A stretch of 64,000 nt of DNA from Streptomyces sp. DvalAA-14 (GTDB lineage Bacteria; Actinomycetota; Actinomycetes; Streptomycetales; Streptomycetaceae), in the NCBI RefSeq assembly GCF_900091855.1, contig NZ_FMCH01000493.1, positions 1 to 64,000 on the forward strand. The letters run 5' to 3'. Under the pieces are notes generated by a model. That model was not told the DNA's origin. It saw nothing but the letters and a program-made list of their open reading frames with translations, and did not search any database. Positions 32,614 through 41,264 of the stretch are shown here, piece after piece. The position numbers and the translations under genes were made by a program. Within the stretch, counting starts at the first letter, position 1; each line of letters starts with the position of its first letter.

Positions 32614-33462
32614 ATGGGAATGCGTTCGTCTTCGGTGGGACAGGTATCACGCGGTTCGGTCGGACGGAGGTCGAGGGGGATGATCAGGGCGGGGCTCGTC
32701 GCCGCCGGTACCGCCACGGCGTTGTTGGCGGCGCCGCTCACGGCCCAGGCCGACGTCATCGGCAATCTCCCGGCCGGCGCCGGCGGCACGGAGGCGTCGT
32801 TCTCTCCCGCGTACGACTACGACGGGGACGGGTGCCTCGCCACGTCGGCCGAGGACATCCAGGGCAACCTCAACCCGGGCCTCGCGCTGGGCGGAGCGGT
32901 GAACGGGCACTGTCACGACATGGCCCAGCTGAACAGCTCGAACACGTACGCGCGCAGCGAGTGCAACAACGGCTGGTGCGCGGTCATGTACGACAGCTAC
33001 TTCGAAAAAGACCAGTCGACCAATGGGGTGGGGGAGATCGCCGGCGGTACCAACGGCCACCGGCACGATATCGAGTCCGTGATCTCCTGGGTCAATCAGT
33101 CGTCGAACCAGGTGGAGTACCTTTCCGTGTCCCAGCACGGCGATTGGAAGACGTACACCCGGTCCCAGGTGCGGTTCGACAACTCGCATCCGAAGGTCGT
33201 TTATCAAAAGGACGGCGGCTTTACTCACGACTTCCGTATCGCCAACGCCTCGGACGACGCGGTGGAGAACCCGACCCACCAGTGGTTCTATCCGCCGCTC
33301 GTCGACTGGAACCACTGGCCGCAGGTGAATGCCCCCACCAACTGGCTGCGGGACCGGTTGATGGCGGCGGACTTCGGCTCGGCCACCTTCAAGATCAAGG
33401 ACAGCGCGTTCGTCCCGGAGCTCGGCCGCGCGAAGCCCCTGGAGATCCCCTTCCAGCCGTGA
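32614..33462 (+). CDS. Secreted NPP1 (NLP) family protein, 282 aa
   Basis: Signal peptide: basic start, then MIRAGLVAAGTATALLAAPL and TAQA. The mature part has DYDGDGCLATSAE, ALGGAVNGHCHDMAQLNSS, CNNGWCAVMYDSYFEKDQST and the family motif GHRHDIE at 148-154, where the usual sequence is GHRHDWE. NLPs from bacteria and oomycetes bind plant sphingolipids and damage membranes; the acidic and His residues hold a calcium ion. Length normal (about 235 mature). The start may be the third codon (32620), which has better spacing to AAGGA. Monocistronic, terminator at 33482. Confidence 0.9.
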   Translation: MGMRSSSVGQVSRGSVGRRSRGMIRAGLVAAGTATALLAAPLTAQADVIGNLPAGAGGTEASFSPAYDYDGDGCLATSAEDIQGNLNPGLALGGAVNGHCHDMAQLNSSNTYARSECNNGWCAVMYDSYFEKDQSTNGVGEIAGGTNGHRHDIESVISWVNQSSNQVEYLSVSQHGDWKTYTRSQVRFDNSHPKVVYQKDGGFTHDFRIANASDDAVENPTHQWFYPPLVDWNHWPQVNAPTNWLRDRLMAADFGSATFKIKDSAFVPELGRAKPLEIPFQP

Positions 33463-33481
33463 GGCGCGAGGTCTCCGTTCT

Positions 33482-33511
33482 GATGGCCCCACCGTTCGAG
33501 GCGGGGCCATC
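33482..33511 (+). terminator. Hairpin terminator after NPP1
   Basis: 12-bp arms with one mismatch (GATGGCCCCACC against GGCGGGGCCATC) and loop GTTCGA, 20 bases after the stop. Confidence 0.75.
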
Positions 33512-33523
33512 GGTGTCTTCCGC

Positions 33524-33778
33524 AGCGGCGGTGACCGCCCAACGCCCGCGGTGGCCGGGGCGGTTGGACGTATATGCCTCGTGCGGGAGTTCACCGTGCG
33601 GGAGGATCGTCTCGTGGCAGTCGTCCGAGCCGGGGCGCGACTGACGGAACTCACCGAGAGCCGGGACCGATTCGCGCGGGGCAGCATGCGGACACCTCAG
33701 GAATCCTGGGAGGAGACCGGCCTGCTCCTCGACCTCGCGATCGACCTCACCGAGGTCATCGGAAACGTCTCGGGCTGA
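33524..33778 (+). pseudogene. Truncated, frameshifted DUF6578 copy
   Basis: VREFTVREDRLVAVVRAGAR, then LTELTESRDRFARGSMRTPQ and ESWEETGLLLDLAIDLTEVI correspond to residues about 80-163 of the DUF6578 protein at 4151. The nucleotide match runs from GGTGACCGCCCAAC to the stop with a one-base indel near 33545. The N-terminal half including CCGxPF is absent. A GTG or ATG start inside is possible, but the stump lacks the conserved core. Confidence 0.75.
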
Positions 33779-33790
33779 CCGGAGGAAATC

Positions 33791-34180
33791 ATGAACCTCG
33801 CGCTGTGGATCATCGCCGGACTTCTGGCCGCGGCCTACCTGCTCGGCGGAACCTTCAAGGTGATCACACCGAAGGAGAAGATCGCTGCCGCCGGGCACAG
33901 CGGGCGGTGGGTTGAGGACTTCGGCGCCGGCGGTGTGAAGGCCATCGGAGCCCTTGAGGTTTTGGCCGCGGTGGGCCTGATCCTGCCCGCTGTGCTGGAC
34001 ATCGCGCCGGTCCTGGTCCCACTGGCCGCCCTCGGCCTGGTGATCATCATGGCCGGCGCGGCGATCACCAGAATCCGGCGGCACGAGTTCAGCCTTCTGC
34101 TGATCGACCTGGTCTACCTCGTCCTGGCCGCGTTCGTGATGTGGGGCCGCTTCGGCCCCGAGTCCTTCACCAGCCATTGA
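33791..34180 (+). CDS. DoxX family membrane protein, 129 aa
   Basis: GGAGG lies 6 bases before the ATG. Four hydrophobic segments: LALWIIAGLLAAAYLLGG (3-20), AIGALEVLAAVGLILPAVL (about 51-69), VLVPLAALGLVIIMAGAAI (about 74-92) and LLLIDLVYLVLAAFVMWGRF (about 102-121). The pattern TFKVITPKEKIAA after helix one is typical of the DoxX-like family. These small inner-membrane proteins are linked to redox balance or quinone systems, but the role of this one is unknown. It follows the DUF6578 relic by 12 bases. Confidence 0.85.
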   Translation: MNLALWIIAGLLAAAYLLGGTFKVITPKEKIAAAGHSGRWVEDFGAGGVKAIGALEVLAAVGLILPAVLDIAPVLVPLAALGLVIIMAGAAITRIRRHEFSLLLIDLVYLVLAAFVMWGRFGPESFTSH

Positions 34181-34356
34181 CGTCGGGAACGGGGAGGCCC
34201 CGGGGTCCCGTACGGACACTGCGACCGTGGCCCGCTGCGTCGCGCCGCCTGCGGCACGCTCCTCGTCCGTGTCACCGAACCGGACGCAGCAGGCCGACTC
34301 GGCCTCACCGAGTTCGCCGGTGGCTGAGACCTCACCGCAAGGAGTCCGGAACCGCG

Positions 34357-34875
34357 ATGCTCTACGACCGCGCCGCCCTCGTCCGATGCCGGCTGCATGT
34401 TCTCGCCGGCCCCACGAGTGGATTCGGCGACTACGAGCAGGAGAACGACGCGTTCAACAACGCGCTGTACGCCTACAACCAGGGCCTTGAGACGGCACTC
34501 GAGCAACGGTTCGGCACGTCGCTGGACATCAGCAGAGCCGCGGACTTCGCCGTGCGGCCGCTCTTGATGCTGCTGCGCAGCACCGCACGCTCGTATCTCA
34601 GCGTGCGGACGCCCTGGTCCGATTATCTGGAAGCAGGACTGCTCGTGAAACGTCTGGAGCAGGCCGGGCCGGTCGGTGAGCGCGTTTTCGCGGCGAGCCA
34701 CCGTATCGAGGAGGCCGTCACGATCTCCCGCGAGGCCCACATGGAGATCCTCGACGCGCTGGCTCAGCACGTCCTCGGTGACCAAGCGGAGGCGGTCTTC
34801 ACCTCCGGCGACCTGCTCGCCGACGGCTTCGACGACACCCGGCGGCCCGAGGCGTCCGACTACCCGGACGAGTGA
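34357..34875 (+). CDS. Hypothetical helical protein, 172 aa
   Basis: The protein starts MLYDRAALVRCRLHVLAGPT and is mainly helical: NNALYAYNQGLETALEQRFG, FAVRPLLMLLRSTARSYLSV, ISREAHMEILDALAQHVLGD, with an acidic end. Codon bias is good. AAGGAG lies rather far (12 bases) upstream. No family is recognised and there is no signal peptide, so it is a cytosolic orphan. It lies 176 bases after the DoxX gene on the same strand. Confidence 0.6.
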   Translation: MLYDRAALVRCRLHVLAGPTSGFGDYEQENDAFNNALYAYNQGLETALEQRFGTSLDISRAADFAVRPLLMLLRSTARSYLSVRTPWSDYLEAGLLVKRLEQAGPVGERVFAASHRIEEAVTISREAHMEILDALAQHVLGDQAEAVFTSGDLLADGFDDTRRPEASDYPDE

Positions 34876-35071
34876 CGGGCGCCGGGCGCCCCGCGCAGGA
34901 GAGGGACGCCGTCACCGCCGCAACGGTGGAGCGGTTCACCTGTTCGAAAATGCCGCGCGAGGGAGGCCGCTTTGCAGGACGATGGGGGTGGAAGGCGGGC
35001 CACCGAACCTCGGGTCCGGTCCGCTTCACGCGCGTCGCCAGGGCGATGCCGAATGATGGGGGGACACCCGA

Positions 35072-36259
35072 GTGAAGTCTCGACGAGTTGCCGCCGTTCT
35101 GTTAGGCGCGGCGGTGTCGGTTGTCGCGCTGGTGACGCCGGCCGGTGCGGAGCCGGCCCAGGTCGGAGTCTCGACCACTTACCAGATCAACGCACGGCAC
35201 GACGGCAGTGTTGTCGACAGCGGTGTGGGGGCCCCGCCGCTCAGCCAGAAGTGGTCGCGTGATCTGGGCGGGAGTGTCTCCTACCCCATCGTGGCCGGCG
35301 GGCGCGTCTTCGCCACCGCTGTCGCGCCGGACGGCAATGGCACCGTCCTCTACGCCGTCAACGCGGCCACCGGCAAGAACGCCTGGGCACCCGTCGCCCT
35401 CAGCGGCGGCTATCCGTGGTCCGCGCTCGCCTACGGGGGCGGCCGGCTGTACGCCCAGAACTCCGACGGTGTGCTGACCGCATTCAACCCGGCCACCGGC
35501 GCGACGATCTGGACCGTCGCGCTGCCCGGGCAGTACGCCTTCACCTCGGCGCCCACTTTCGCCGGCGGCGTGGTGTACACGGGCGGCGCCGGCTCGGGCG
35601 GCACCCTGTACGCGGTGAACGCCGTCAGCGGCGCGGTGCTCTGGACCCAGTCGGTCGAGAACGGGGACGAGAGCTCGCCCGCCGTCACGGCCAAGGGGGT
35701 CTATGTCTCCTACGCCTGCGAGCAGACCTACGCCTTCGATCCCACGTCCGGCGATCCGATCTGGCATCACGACACGGACTGCGAGGGCGGCGGGGGCCGC
35801 ACGCCCGTCCTCGCCGACGGCGGTGTCTGGGTCCGGGACGTCGCCGGGATGGCCCCCTCGGTCCTCAAGGCCGGCACCGGGCAGGTCCGCAGCACGTACG
35901 ACGCCACCGGATCGTCGCCGGCGCCGGCCTTCGACGGCCGTCAGGGCTACTTCGTCGACGATGGTGTCCTCCAGGAGCGGTACAGCCCCACGCTGGCCAC
36001 TCGCTGGACGTTCGAGGGCGACGGCCAGATCAGCACGGCGCCGATCGTCGTGAACGGCTACGTCTACGTCGGCTCGCGAACCGGTGAGCTGTGGGCGCTC
36101 AACGGCGCGACCGGTCAGTCCGTCTGGTCCACGGACGTCGGCGCGCCGATCGCCGATCCCGACGAGCAGAACGTGTCCCAGCCGCTGACCGGTCTCGGCG
36201 CGGGCGGCGGGCTGGTGGTCGTCCCGGCCACCAACCTGCTGGTCGCGTACGGGCACTGA
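35072..36259 (+). CDS. Secreted PQQ-type beta-propeller protein, 395 aa
   Basis: GTG start behind GGGGGG. Signal peptide VKSRRVAAVLLGAAVSVVAL then VTPAGA (cleavage about 26). The mature part is a run of PQQ-like blades: TVLYAVNAATGKNAWAPVAL, GVLTAFNPATGATIWTVALP, GTLYAVNAVSGAVLWTQSVE, TYAFDPTSGDPIWHHD and GELWALNGATGQSVWSTDVG. Such secreted propellers resemble BamB or quinoprotein scaffolds; no enzymatic residues for PQQ dehydrogenase are visible. Probably exported and free or cell-wall associated. A terminator lies at 36265. Confidence 0.85.
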   Translation: MKSRRVAAVLLGAAVSVVALVTPAGAEPAQVGVSTTYQINARHDGSVVDSGVGAPPLSQKWSRDLGGSVSYPIVAGGRVFATAVAPDGNGTVLYAVNAATGKNAWAPVALSGGYPWSALAYGGGRLYAQNSDGVLTAFNPATGATIWTVALPGQYAFTSAPTFAGGVVYTGGAGSGGTLYAVNAVSGAVLWTQSVENGDESSPAVTAKGVYVSYACEQTYAFDPTSGDPIWHHDTDCEGGGGRTPVLADGGVWVRDVAGMAPSVLKAGTGQVRSTYDATGSSPAPAFDGRQGYFVDDGVLQERYSPTLATRWTFEGDGQISTAPIVVNGYVYVGSRTGELWALNGATGQSVWSTDVGAPIADPDEQNVSQPLTGLGAGGGLVVVPATNLLVAYGH

Positions 36260-36264
36260 GCAGC

Positions 36265-36297
36265 GGGGGTCGCCACCGGTTTCCGGCGGCGACCCCC
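36265..36297. terminator. Bidirectional hairpin terminator
   Basis: 15-bp arms (GGGGGTCGCCACCGG) with a single mismatch and loop TTT, between the convergent propeller and DUF4240 genes. Confidence 0.85.
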
Positions 36298-36329
36298 TGG
36301 CCCGGGCCACCGCCGGGCAGGCGGGCGCC

Positions 36330-36986
36330 TCACCCGGCAGTACGTCCATGGGTCCCATCGCTCGCGGTGGGACCCGTCGGCGTACGGGGTCCGCGCGGTG
36401 CGAGGTCGGCCGGAAGGTGGAGCGCGGCGAGCCGCGGCAGGCGACGGTGCACCTGGTCGGCGTCCCGGACGTCGACGTCCTCGCCCATGTCCGTCCCGGC
36501 GGCGATGTCCGTCGCGGCCGCGTCGCCGGGCCGGGCTTCCCAGCCCCATCGTTCCCAGGCCGCGTAGAAGTCCTCTTCGTCACCGGTGAGTCGCTCGAAG
36601 GCAGCGGGGGCGACGTAGTTCACGGCCTCGTAGAACAGGACGTGGCGGTCTCCCGCGCCGGCCGCCGCGGCGACGAGTGGGTGGCCGGCGAGACTGTCGG
36701 GGTCGGCGGCGACGCGCTCGTACCAGGTACGCCCCTGGGCGATCACCCCCGCGCGGAAGTCCGTGAAGCCGTCGTCCGAGCAGCCACCGCCGATGAGGTC
36801 TGCCGCCGCCCAGACGTCCCAGCGGTACAGGGCGCCGAGGAGTTCCTCGAAACGTTCCTGGTACGCGAGCACCTCCCGCTCCGAGCGGAGGGCCAGCAGA
36901 TCGACCAGCGCCTCGTCGAAGGTGCCGGACTCCGTCGCGCGCGAGCGCGCGGTCTCTATCAGGTGCCAGAAGGCGTCCGTGTCCAT
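36330..36986 (-). CDS. DUF4240 domain protein, 218 aa
   Basis: The start MDTDAFWHLIETARSRATES followed by ALRSEREVLAYQERFEELLG and ALYRWDVWAAADLIGGGCSD is the DUF4240 signature, with DDGFTDFRAGVIAQGRTWYE following. Members are cytosolic proteins of about 150-200 residues, often near immunity or WGR-type genes, of unknown role. The last 40 residues (after about 175) are low complexity (RTPTGPTASDGTHGRTAG) and may not fold. No clear ribosome-binding site. Confidence 0.85.
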   Translation of the reverse strand: MDTDAFWHLIETARSRATESGTFDEALVDLLALRSEREVLAYQERFEELLGALYRWDVWAAADLIGGGCSDDGFTDFRAGVIAQGRTWYERVAADPDSLAGHPLVAAAAGAGDRHVLFYEAVNYVAPAAFERLTGDEEDFYAAWERWGWEARPGDAAATDIAAGTDMGEDVDVRDADQVHRRLPRLAALHLPADLAPRGPRTPTGPTASDGTHGRTAG

Positions 36987-37398
36987 GACCCGGCACTCTG
37001 CCATCCGGGACCGGCGTCCGACGTCCCGGTCGGGTCGGGTCGGGACAGGGCAGGGCAGGGCAGGGCAGGGCAGCCGGGACAGCCTGCCCACGGTGGCGCG
37101 GGTCCGGTTCGGCGAGCGCTTTCTGGCCGTCGGCCGGCTCGTGGACGACGACTCGGCCGGTGACCCGCATGGCGGCGGCCGGACTGGGCGACCGCACCGC
37201 CGTTCGACCGTCGGGATCCCATCGGCTGAGCGGCCACCGGCAGGCACCCCCACCAGACCCGCACCCGCACCCAACACAACAGCCCCGCCCGAGACTTGCC
37301 GAACCGCGGCCGCCGGATCCGGACGATTCCCTTGGGCGCCGGGTGGCGGATGATGGGGACCGGCACAGTGGGACAGCGGATGTGAGGGGCGGCGCGCG
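36987..37398. other. 412-bp divergent intergenic region
   Basis: It contains the simple repeats at 37029-37072 and no convincing frame. The DUF4240 and metallophosphoesterase genes start away from each other here, so both promoters should be inside, but none is obvious. Confidence 0.45.
37029..37072. repeat. Short tandem repeats (GTCGG and AGGGC)
   Basis: Three GTCGG units are followed by about five AGGGC units in the gap between two divergent genes. Likely polymorphic by slippage. Confidence 0.85.
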
Positions 37399-38718
37399 GT
37401 GACAGACAGCGAATCCATCCGGTCGGAGGCGGACCTTCGGTCGGCCGGCGAGGGGCCGGAGGCCGGCGTGGCCGTCGCCCGGCCCGGGGCGGAGGACGGA
37501 CCGGCTCCCGCGCCGGGCCCTGAGGCGGAGGACGGGAGAGAGCGCCGGTCGTCCCTGCGGCGGAGGCTGGGTGGGACCGTGGTCTTCCTGGTCCTCGCGC
37601 TGCTGTTCGTCCTGCCCTGGTGGACTTTGTTCGCCTCCGGCGTCGACTGGCCGTTCCCGGTCTTCCTGGCCGGCACGGTCGGCTTCGCCTGCTGGCTGGT
37701 CTCCTTCCCGTTCCTCATGGTCGCGGGCCACGGGCACCGACGGGCCGACCGTGCGGCTCGCGTCGCGGACAGCACACTCGGGATGGTCTGGGTCCTGTTC
37801 ACCTGGTCGGTGCTGGGCGGCCTGGTGCACCTGGTGCTGATCGGGCTCGATGCCGGCGGCGCCCACCGGGCCAGGATCGTCGCCGCGGCCGTTGCCGTGG
37901 TCTCGGCCGGCCTGCTGGCCTGGGGACACCACGAGGCGATGCGCGTGCCCCGGGTGAAGCGGCTGGACGTGCGCGTCCCCCGGCTCGGCGCCGGTCTGGA
38001 CGGCACCCGGGTCGTCGTGCTGGCCGACACCCACTTCGGGCCGATCGACCGGGCCGGCTGGTCGGCGCGGGTCGCCGAGGCGGTCAACGGGCTCGACGCG
38101 GACGTCGTGGTCCACGCCGGCGACATTGCCGACGGCACCCCCCTCCAGCGCCGGGAGCAGTCCGCGCCGCTGGGGACGATCCGGTCACGGCTGGCGAAGG
38201 TCTACGTCACGGGGAACCACGAGTACTTCGGCGAGGCCCAGGGCTGGCTGGACCGCATGGCGGAACTGGGCTGGGAGCCGCTGCACAACCGCCATGTGGT
38301 GGTGGAGCGCGGCGGGGACCTCCTGGTCCTGGCGGGCGTGGACGACGTGACCGCGGAGTCCTCCGGCCTGGCCGGGCACCGCGCGAACCTGCTCGGCGCA
38401 CTGGCGGGCGCGGACCCGGACCTGCCGGTCCTGCTCGTCGCCCACCAGCCCAAGTATGTCGCCCAGGCCGCTTCCGCCGGCATCGACCTGCAGATCTCCG
38501 GGCACACCCACGGCGGCCAGATCTGGCCGTTCCACTACCTCGTCCGGATCGACCAGCCGGTGGTGCACGGCCTGAGCCGGCACGGCGTGCGGACCCTGCT
38601 CTACACCAGCCGGGGCGCCGGCTTCTGGGGGCCGCCCTTCCGGGTCTTCGCACCGAGCGAGATCTCGCTGCTCACCTTGCGGTCGGGCACTGCCGGGACG
38701 GACCGCGACGACCGTTGA
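37399..38718 (+). CDS. Membrane-anchored metallophosphoesterase, 439 aa
   Basis: GTG start. After a 50-residue acidic cytosolic tail come four hydrophobic segments between about 58 and 180 (GTVVFLVLALLFVLPWWTLF, PFPVFLAGTVGFACWLVSF, LGMVWVLFTWSVLGGLVHLV, IVAAAVAVVSAGLLAWG). Then a calcineurin-like domain with all metal motifs: VVLADTHFGPID, VVHAGDIADGTP, YVTGNHEYFGE and ISGHTHGGQIWPFHYLV. Such YkuE-like enzymes hydrolyse phosphoesters (lipid or nucleotide substrates) at the membrane. Length fits the family. The specific substrate is unknown. Confidence 0.9.
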   Translation: MTDSESIRSEADLRSAGEGPEAGVAVARPGAEDGPAPAPGPEAEDGRERRSSLRRRLGGTVVFLVLALLFVLPWWTLFASGVDWPFPVFLAGTVGFACWLVSFPFLMVAGHGHRRADRAARVADSTLGMVWVLFTWSVLGGLVHLVLIGLDAGGAHRARIVAAAVAVVSAGLLAWGHHEAMRVPRVKRLDVRVPRLGAGLDGTRVVVLADTHFGPIDRAGWSARVAEAVNGLDADVVVHAGDIADGTPLQRREQSAPLGTIRSRLAKVYVTGNHEYFGEAQGWLDRMAELGWEPLHNRHVVVERGGDLLVLAGVDDVTAESSGLAGHRANLLGALAGADPDLPVLLVAHQPKYVAQAASAGIDLQISGHTHGGQIWPFHYLVRIDQPVVHGLSRHGVRTLLYTSRGAGFWGPPFRVFAPSEISLLTLRSGTAGTDRDDR

Positions 38719-38893
38719 CCGGGCCGGCCGCCCGGCGAGCGGCCCTCTGCCGCATCTCCCGGGCCCCGGAAGCACATCGCCGTGCCCCCGCGGTCACTCC
38801 GACGACCTTCTCCGGCTGCGGCCTCCCCGGACCTCGCCCACGCTGGGCGGACGGCACGGGTGTGCCGGCGCGCCGAGGAGAGGTGGAACGACC

Positions 38894-39190
38894 ATGAGGG
38901 TGATGCTGACGGTCCAGATGGACACCGAGAAGGCGAACAAGGCGATCACGGACCGTACGCTGCCCGCCGTCCTCACATCGGTGTTCGACCGGATCAGCCC
39001 CGAGGCGGTGTACTTCGGCAGCGCGGAGGGGATGCGCACCGGATACATCGTCTTCGATCTGGAGGACGCGGCCGACATCCCGAGCGTCGCCGAGCCGTTC
39101 TTCCAGGAACTCGGCGCGAAAGTCACCTTCATGCCGGTGATGAACCTCCAGGACATCCAAACGGGCCTGCGGAACCTCGACGCGAACTGA
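38894..39190 (+). CDS. Small conserved-looking hypothetical protein, 98 aa
   Basis: GGAG lies before the ATG. The protein begins MRVMLTVQMDTEKANKAITD and includes VYFGSAEGMRTGYIVFDLED and FFQELGAKVTFMPVMNLQDI, an alpha/beta ferredoxin-like (dimeric barrel or DUF3303-like) pattern with a single globular domain. Cytosolic. I recognise the style, not a precise family. A strong terminator sits about 100 bases downstream. Confidence 0.7.
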   Translation: MRVMLTVQMDTEKANKAITDRTLPAVLTSVFDRISPEAVYFGSAEGMRTGYIVFDLEDAADIPSVAEPFFQELGAKVTFMPVMNLQDIQTGLRNLDAN

Positions 39191-39289
39191 CTCACGGGCC
39201 GCCTTCGGAAGGGGGTCCGGTGGGCGCCCGCTGATGTCGCGGGCCCGGATACGTCGTCCTTGAAACGGCGTACGCGGCCCGCCGGGCGA

Positions 39290-39326
39290 ACGAAGGTCCC
39301 GACCGCCGGGCGGTCGGGACCTTCGT
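39290..39326. terminator. Bidirectional hairpin terminator
   Basis: Perfect 17-bp arms (ACGAAGGTCCCGACCGC) with loop CGG, between convergent coding regions ending at 39190 and 39345. Confidence 0.9.
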
Positions 39327-39344
39327 CGTCAGGCGGTCGCGGTT

Positions 39345-39900
39345 TCAGTGCCCGTTGCCGCCCGCTGCGGCCGGCCGGCCGTCCCGGTCCGTGGGCTGGA
39401 AGCCGACGGTGTAGGTCCGGGTGACCGAGCCGTTGGCCGAGGTCACCGTGATGGTGCGGGTGGCGAAGCGGGAGTTGGTCGAGGAAAGGACCGAACTGCC
39501 GTCGGCGACCTTCACCCGCGCGCCGGACTGGGCCGGCACGGCGGAGACGGCCGGGATCCTCGCGTCCTTCGGCCAGTCGACGACGTACGTCGACACGTTC
39601 GGGTCGAACCCGTCGATCACGGCGCCTCCCACCGTGACCGCGTCGGCGTCCGCGACGCTCGCCTGGGTGGCGTCCGAGAAGTTCGTCACCGTGACCGACC
39701 CGTCGGCGTTGACCGCCACGCGGGCCGCCATCGCCGCCGCCAGGTTGATCCGCTCCCAGCTCGCGCCGCCGTCGGCGGTGAGGTCCAGCGGGTAGCCGGA
39801 GTCCGTCGCGGTCTGCTCGAGGACCTCGGTGCGCTGCTCGGTGGTGAGGTTCGGGAAGGCCGTGATCAGCAGGGCCGCCGCGTCGGACGGCGCCTCGAGA
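39345..39900 (-). pseudogene. 5'-truncated C-terminus of a secreted protein
   Basis: APSDAAALLITAFPNLTTEQ, YPLDLTADGGASWERINLAA, a TVTNFSDATQ stretch and then DGFDPNVSTYVVDWPKDARI and FATRTITVTSANGSVTRTYT form the end of an exported protein with a cadherin-like beta-sandwich tail. There is no start, signal peptide or catalytic region. The coding quality collapses at about 39900, in direct repeats (GGTCTCGGCGGTC, GGTTCTCGGCGGTC) next to the snapalysin stop. The frame stays open for 185 codons, so loss is recent or the tail is still selected. I tentatively link it to PAP2-like phosphatase C-termini. Confidence 0.55.
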
Positions 39901-39943
39901 GCCTGCCCGCGCCGGTCAGGTCTCGGCGGTCGGTTCTCGGCGG

Positions 39944-40555
39944 TCAGCGCGCGCCGGTCAGCGCCGATCCGGACCAGATGTCGATCACGACCTGGTGCTG
40001 CTTCGGGCTCACCGCTGCCGTGCGGCCTGCGTAGTTCCGGTCGACCTGCGCCGCCTCGGCCGCGCTCGGTTTGGCATTGACGCAGGACGTGCCGGGGCCG
40101 TGGCCGGACATCAGCTCCGAGCAGGGCCCCGTGTAGTCGTCGGGCAACCCGAGGATGTGCCCGGTTTCGTGCGCCGCGATCCGGGTCACGTCGTATCCCT
40201 CGTCGACCGCTTCCTGGCCCAGCTGCACCTGCCCTCTGCTGCCACCCGGGACGATGGGCCCGAGCGTCGTCTGGGGCCAGCCGGCCGTCGCCTTGTAGAC
40301 GAAATTGGCCGAGCCGCGCGAAGTCGCGGGCTGCAGATGCACGTTGTGCACCGCGCTGTTCCAATTCTGCACACCTTGCGTGATCGCGCTCGCCCACTGG
40401 CCCGCTTGACTGGCGTCGTAGGTCAAGGTGACCACGGCCGCGGTCGCCTTCGGCGCGGACCGCGCGGAAGGCGCGGACTGCGCGGAAGCGACACCGGATG
40501 TGGCGCCCAGCATGACCGGGATCACCGCTGCCACGGCGATTATTCGCTTGATCAT
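39944..40555 (-). CDS. snpA: Snapalysin (small neutral protease, M7 family), 203 aa
   Basis: Signal peptide: MIKRIIAVAAVIPVMLGATS then GVASA. The zinc site HETGHILGLPD is at 129-139 (HExxHxxGxxD, the M7 signature), with YTGPCSELMSGHGPGTSCVN following. The family cuts next to aromatic residues and is secreted by Streptomyces. The usual divergent LysR activator (snpR) is missing; the divergent gene here is a HAD-like protein. Length is normal for a pre-pro-enzyme. Confidence 0.9.
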   Translation of the reverse strand: MIKRIIAVAAVIPVMLGATSGVASAQSAPSARSAPKATAAVVTLTYDASQAGQWASAITQGVQNWNSAVHNVHLQPATSRGSANFVYKATAGWPQTTLGPIVPGGSRGQVQLGQEAVDEGYDVTRIAAHETGHILGLPDDYTGPCSELMSGHGPGTSCVNAKPSAAEAAQVDRNYAGRTAAVSPKQHQVVIDIWSGSALTGAR

Positions 40556-40748
40556 GAGACTCGCGTGCCCCCTCAGTATCAGTTGCCCGATGGGCCACAA
40601 GGGCACCATGCCGACAGCGGGATCCACAAGTACCCGGCTGTCAAAAGGCTTTGAACGATCTGTCCGGCGGTGATCGTTTCGGCCGTTGATCAAGGAGGAG
40701 GGCGGCCGCGCGCTGAGCAGCCGCGCTGAGGGCCGCTACGGTACGGAG

Positions 40749-41264
40749 GTGACCGGTTCCCCGGGGCGGCGGCCCCTTCTCTTTCTTGATGTCGACGGGC
40801 CGCTCATCCCGTTCGGTGGGGCGCGGGAGCAGTATCCCCGGGGGTATCCGACGTATACGCAGACGGAAGCCGGCGCGAATCCGCTGCTGGCCAGGGTCGA
40901 TCCGGCGCTCGGGCCCCGGCTGCTGGGGCTGCCGTGTGACCTGGTGTGGGCCACCACGTGGGGGTCCGAGGCGAACGAGTGCCTCGCGCCCCTCCTGGGT
41001 CTGCCGCAACTCCCCCAGGTCACCTGGCCGGAGCCGTCCGAGGAGGACGAGCGCGGCGGCTTGCACTGGAAGACCCGGGGCCTCCTCCTGTGGGCGGCCG
41101 GGCGGCCCTTCGCCTGGCTCGATGACGAGATCACCGATACCGACCGCGCCTGGGTGGCGGCACACCACCCCACCCGCGCCCTGCTGCACCGTGTCGACCA
41201 CCGCCACGGCCTCACCGACGCCGACTTCGCCGCCCTCGACGAGTGGCTGCGCGCGGGTCGCTGA
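40749..41264 (+). CDS. HAD-like hydrolase, 171 aa
   Basis: RRPLLFLDVDGPLIPFGGAR carries HAD motif I (DxDG). WATTWGSEANECLAPLLGLP gives motif II, and PFAWLDDEITDTDRAWVAAH is motif IV (DD). No cap domain is visible. This is the small HAD subgroup (about 170-190 residues) common in actinobacteria, with unknown substrate. Upstream in-frame TTG (40686) could add 21 residues; the GTG at 40749 is taken because the family begins close to motif I. Divergent from snapalysin. Confidence 0.8.
   Translation: MTGSPGRRPLLFLDVDGPLIPFGGAREQYPRGYPTYTQTEAGANPLLARVDPALGPRLLGLPCDLVWATTWGSEANECLAPLLGLPQLPQVTWPEPSEEDERGGLHWKTRGLLLWAAGRPFAWLDDEITDTDRAWVAAHHPTRALLHRVDHRHGLTDADFAALDEWLRAGR

Noticed and set aside
36580..38115. 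Long minus-strand frame opposite the metallophosphoesterase gene
   Set aside because: No domain signature; the opposite strand carries all metallophosphoesterase motifs.
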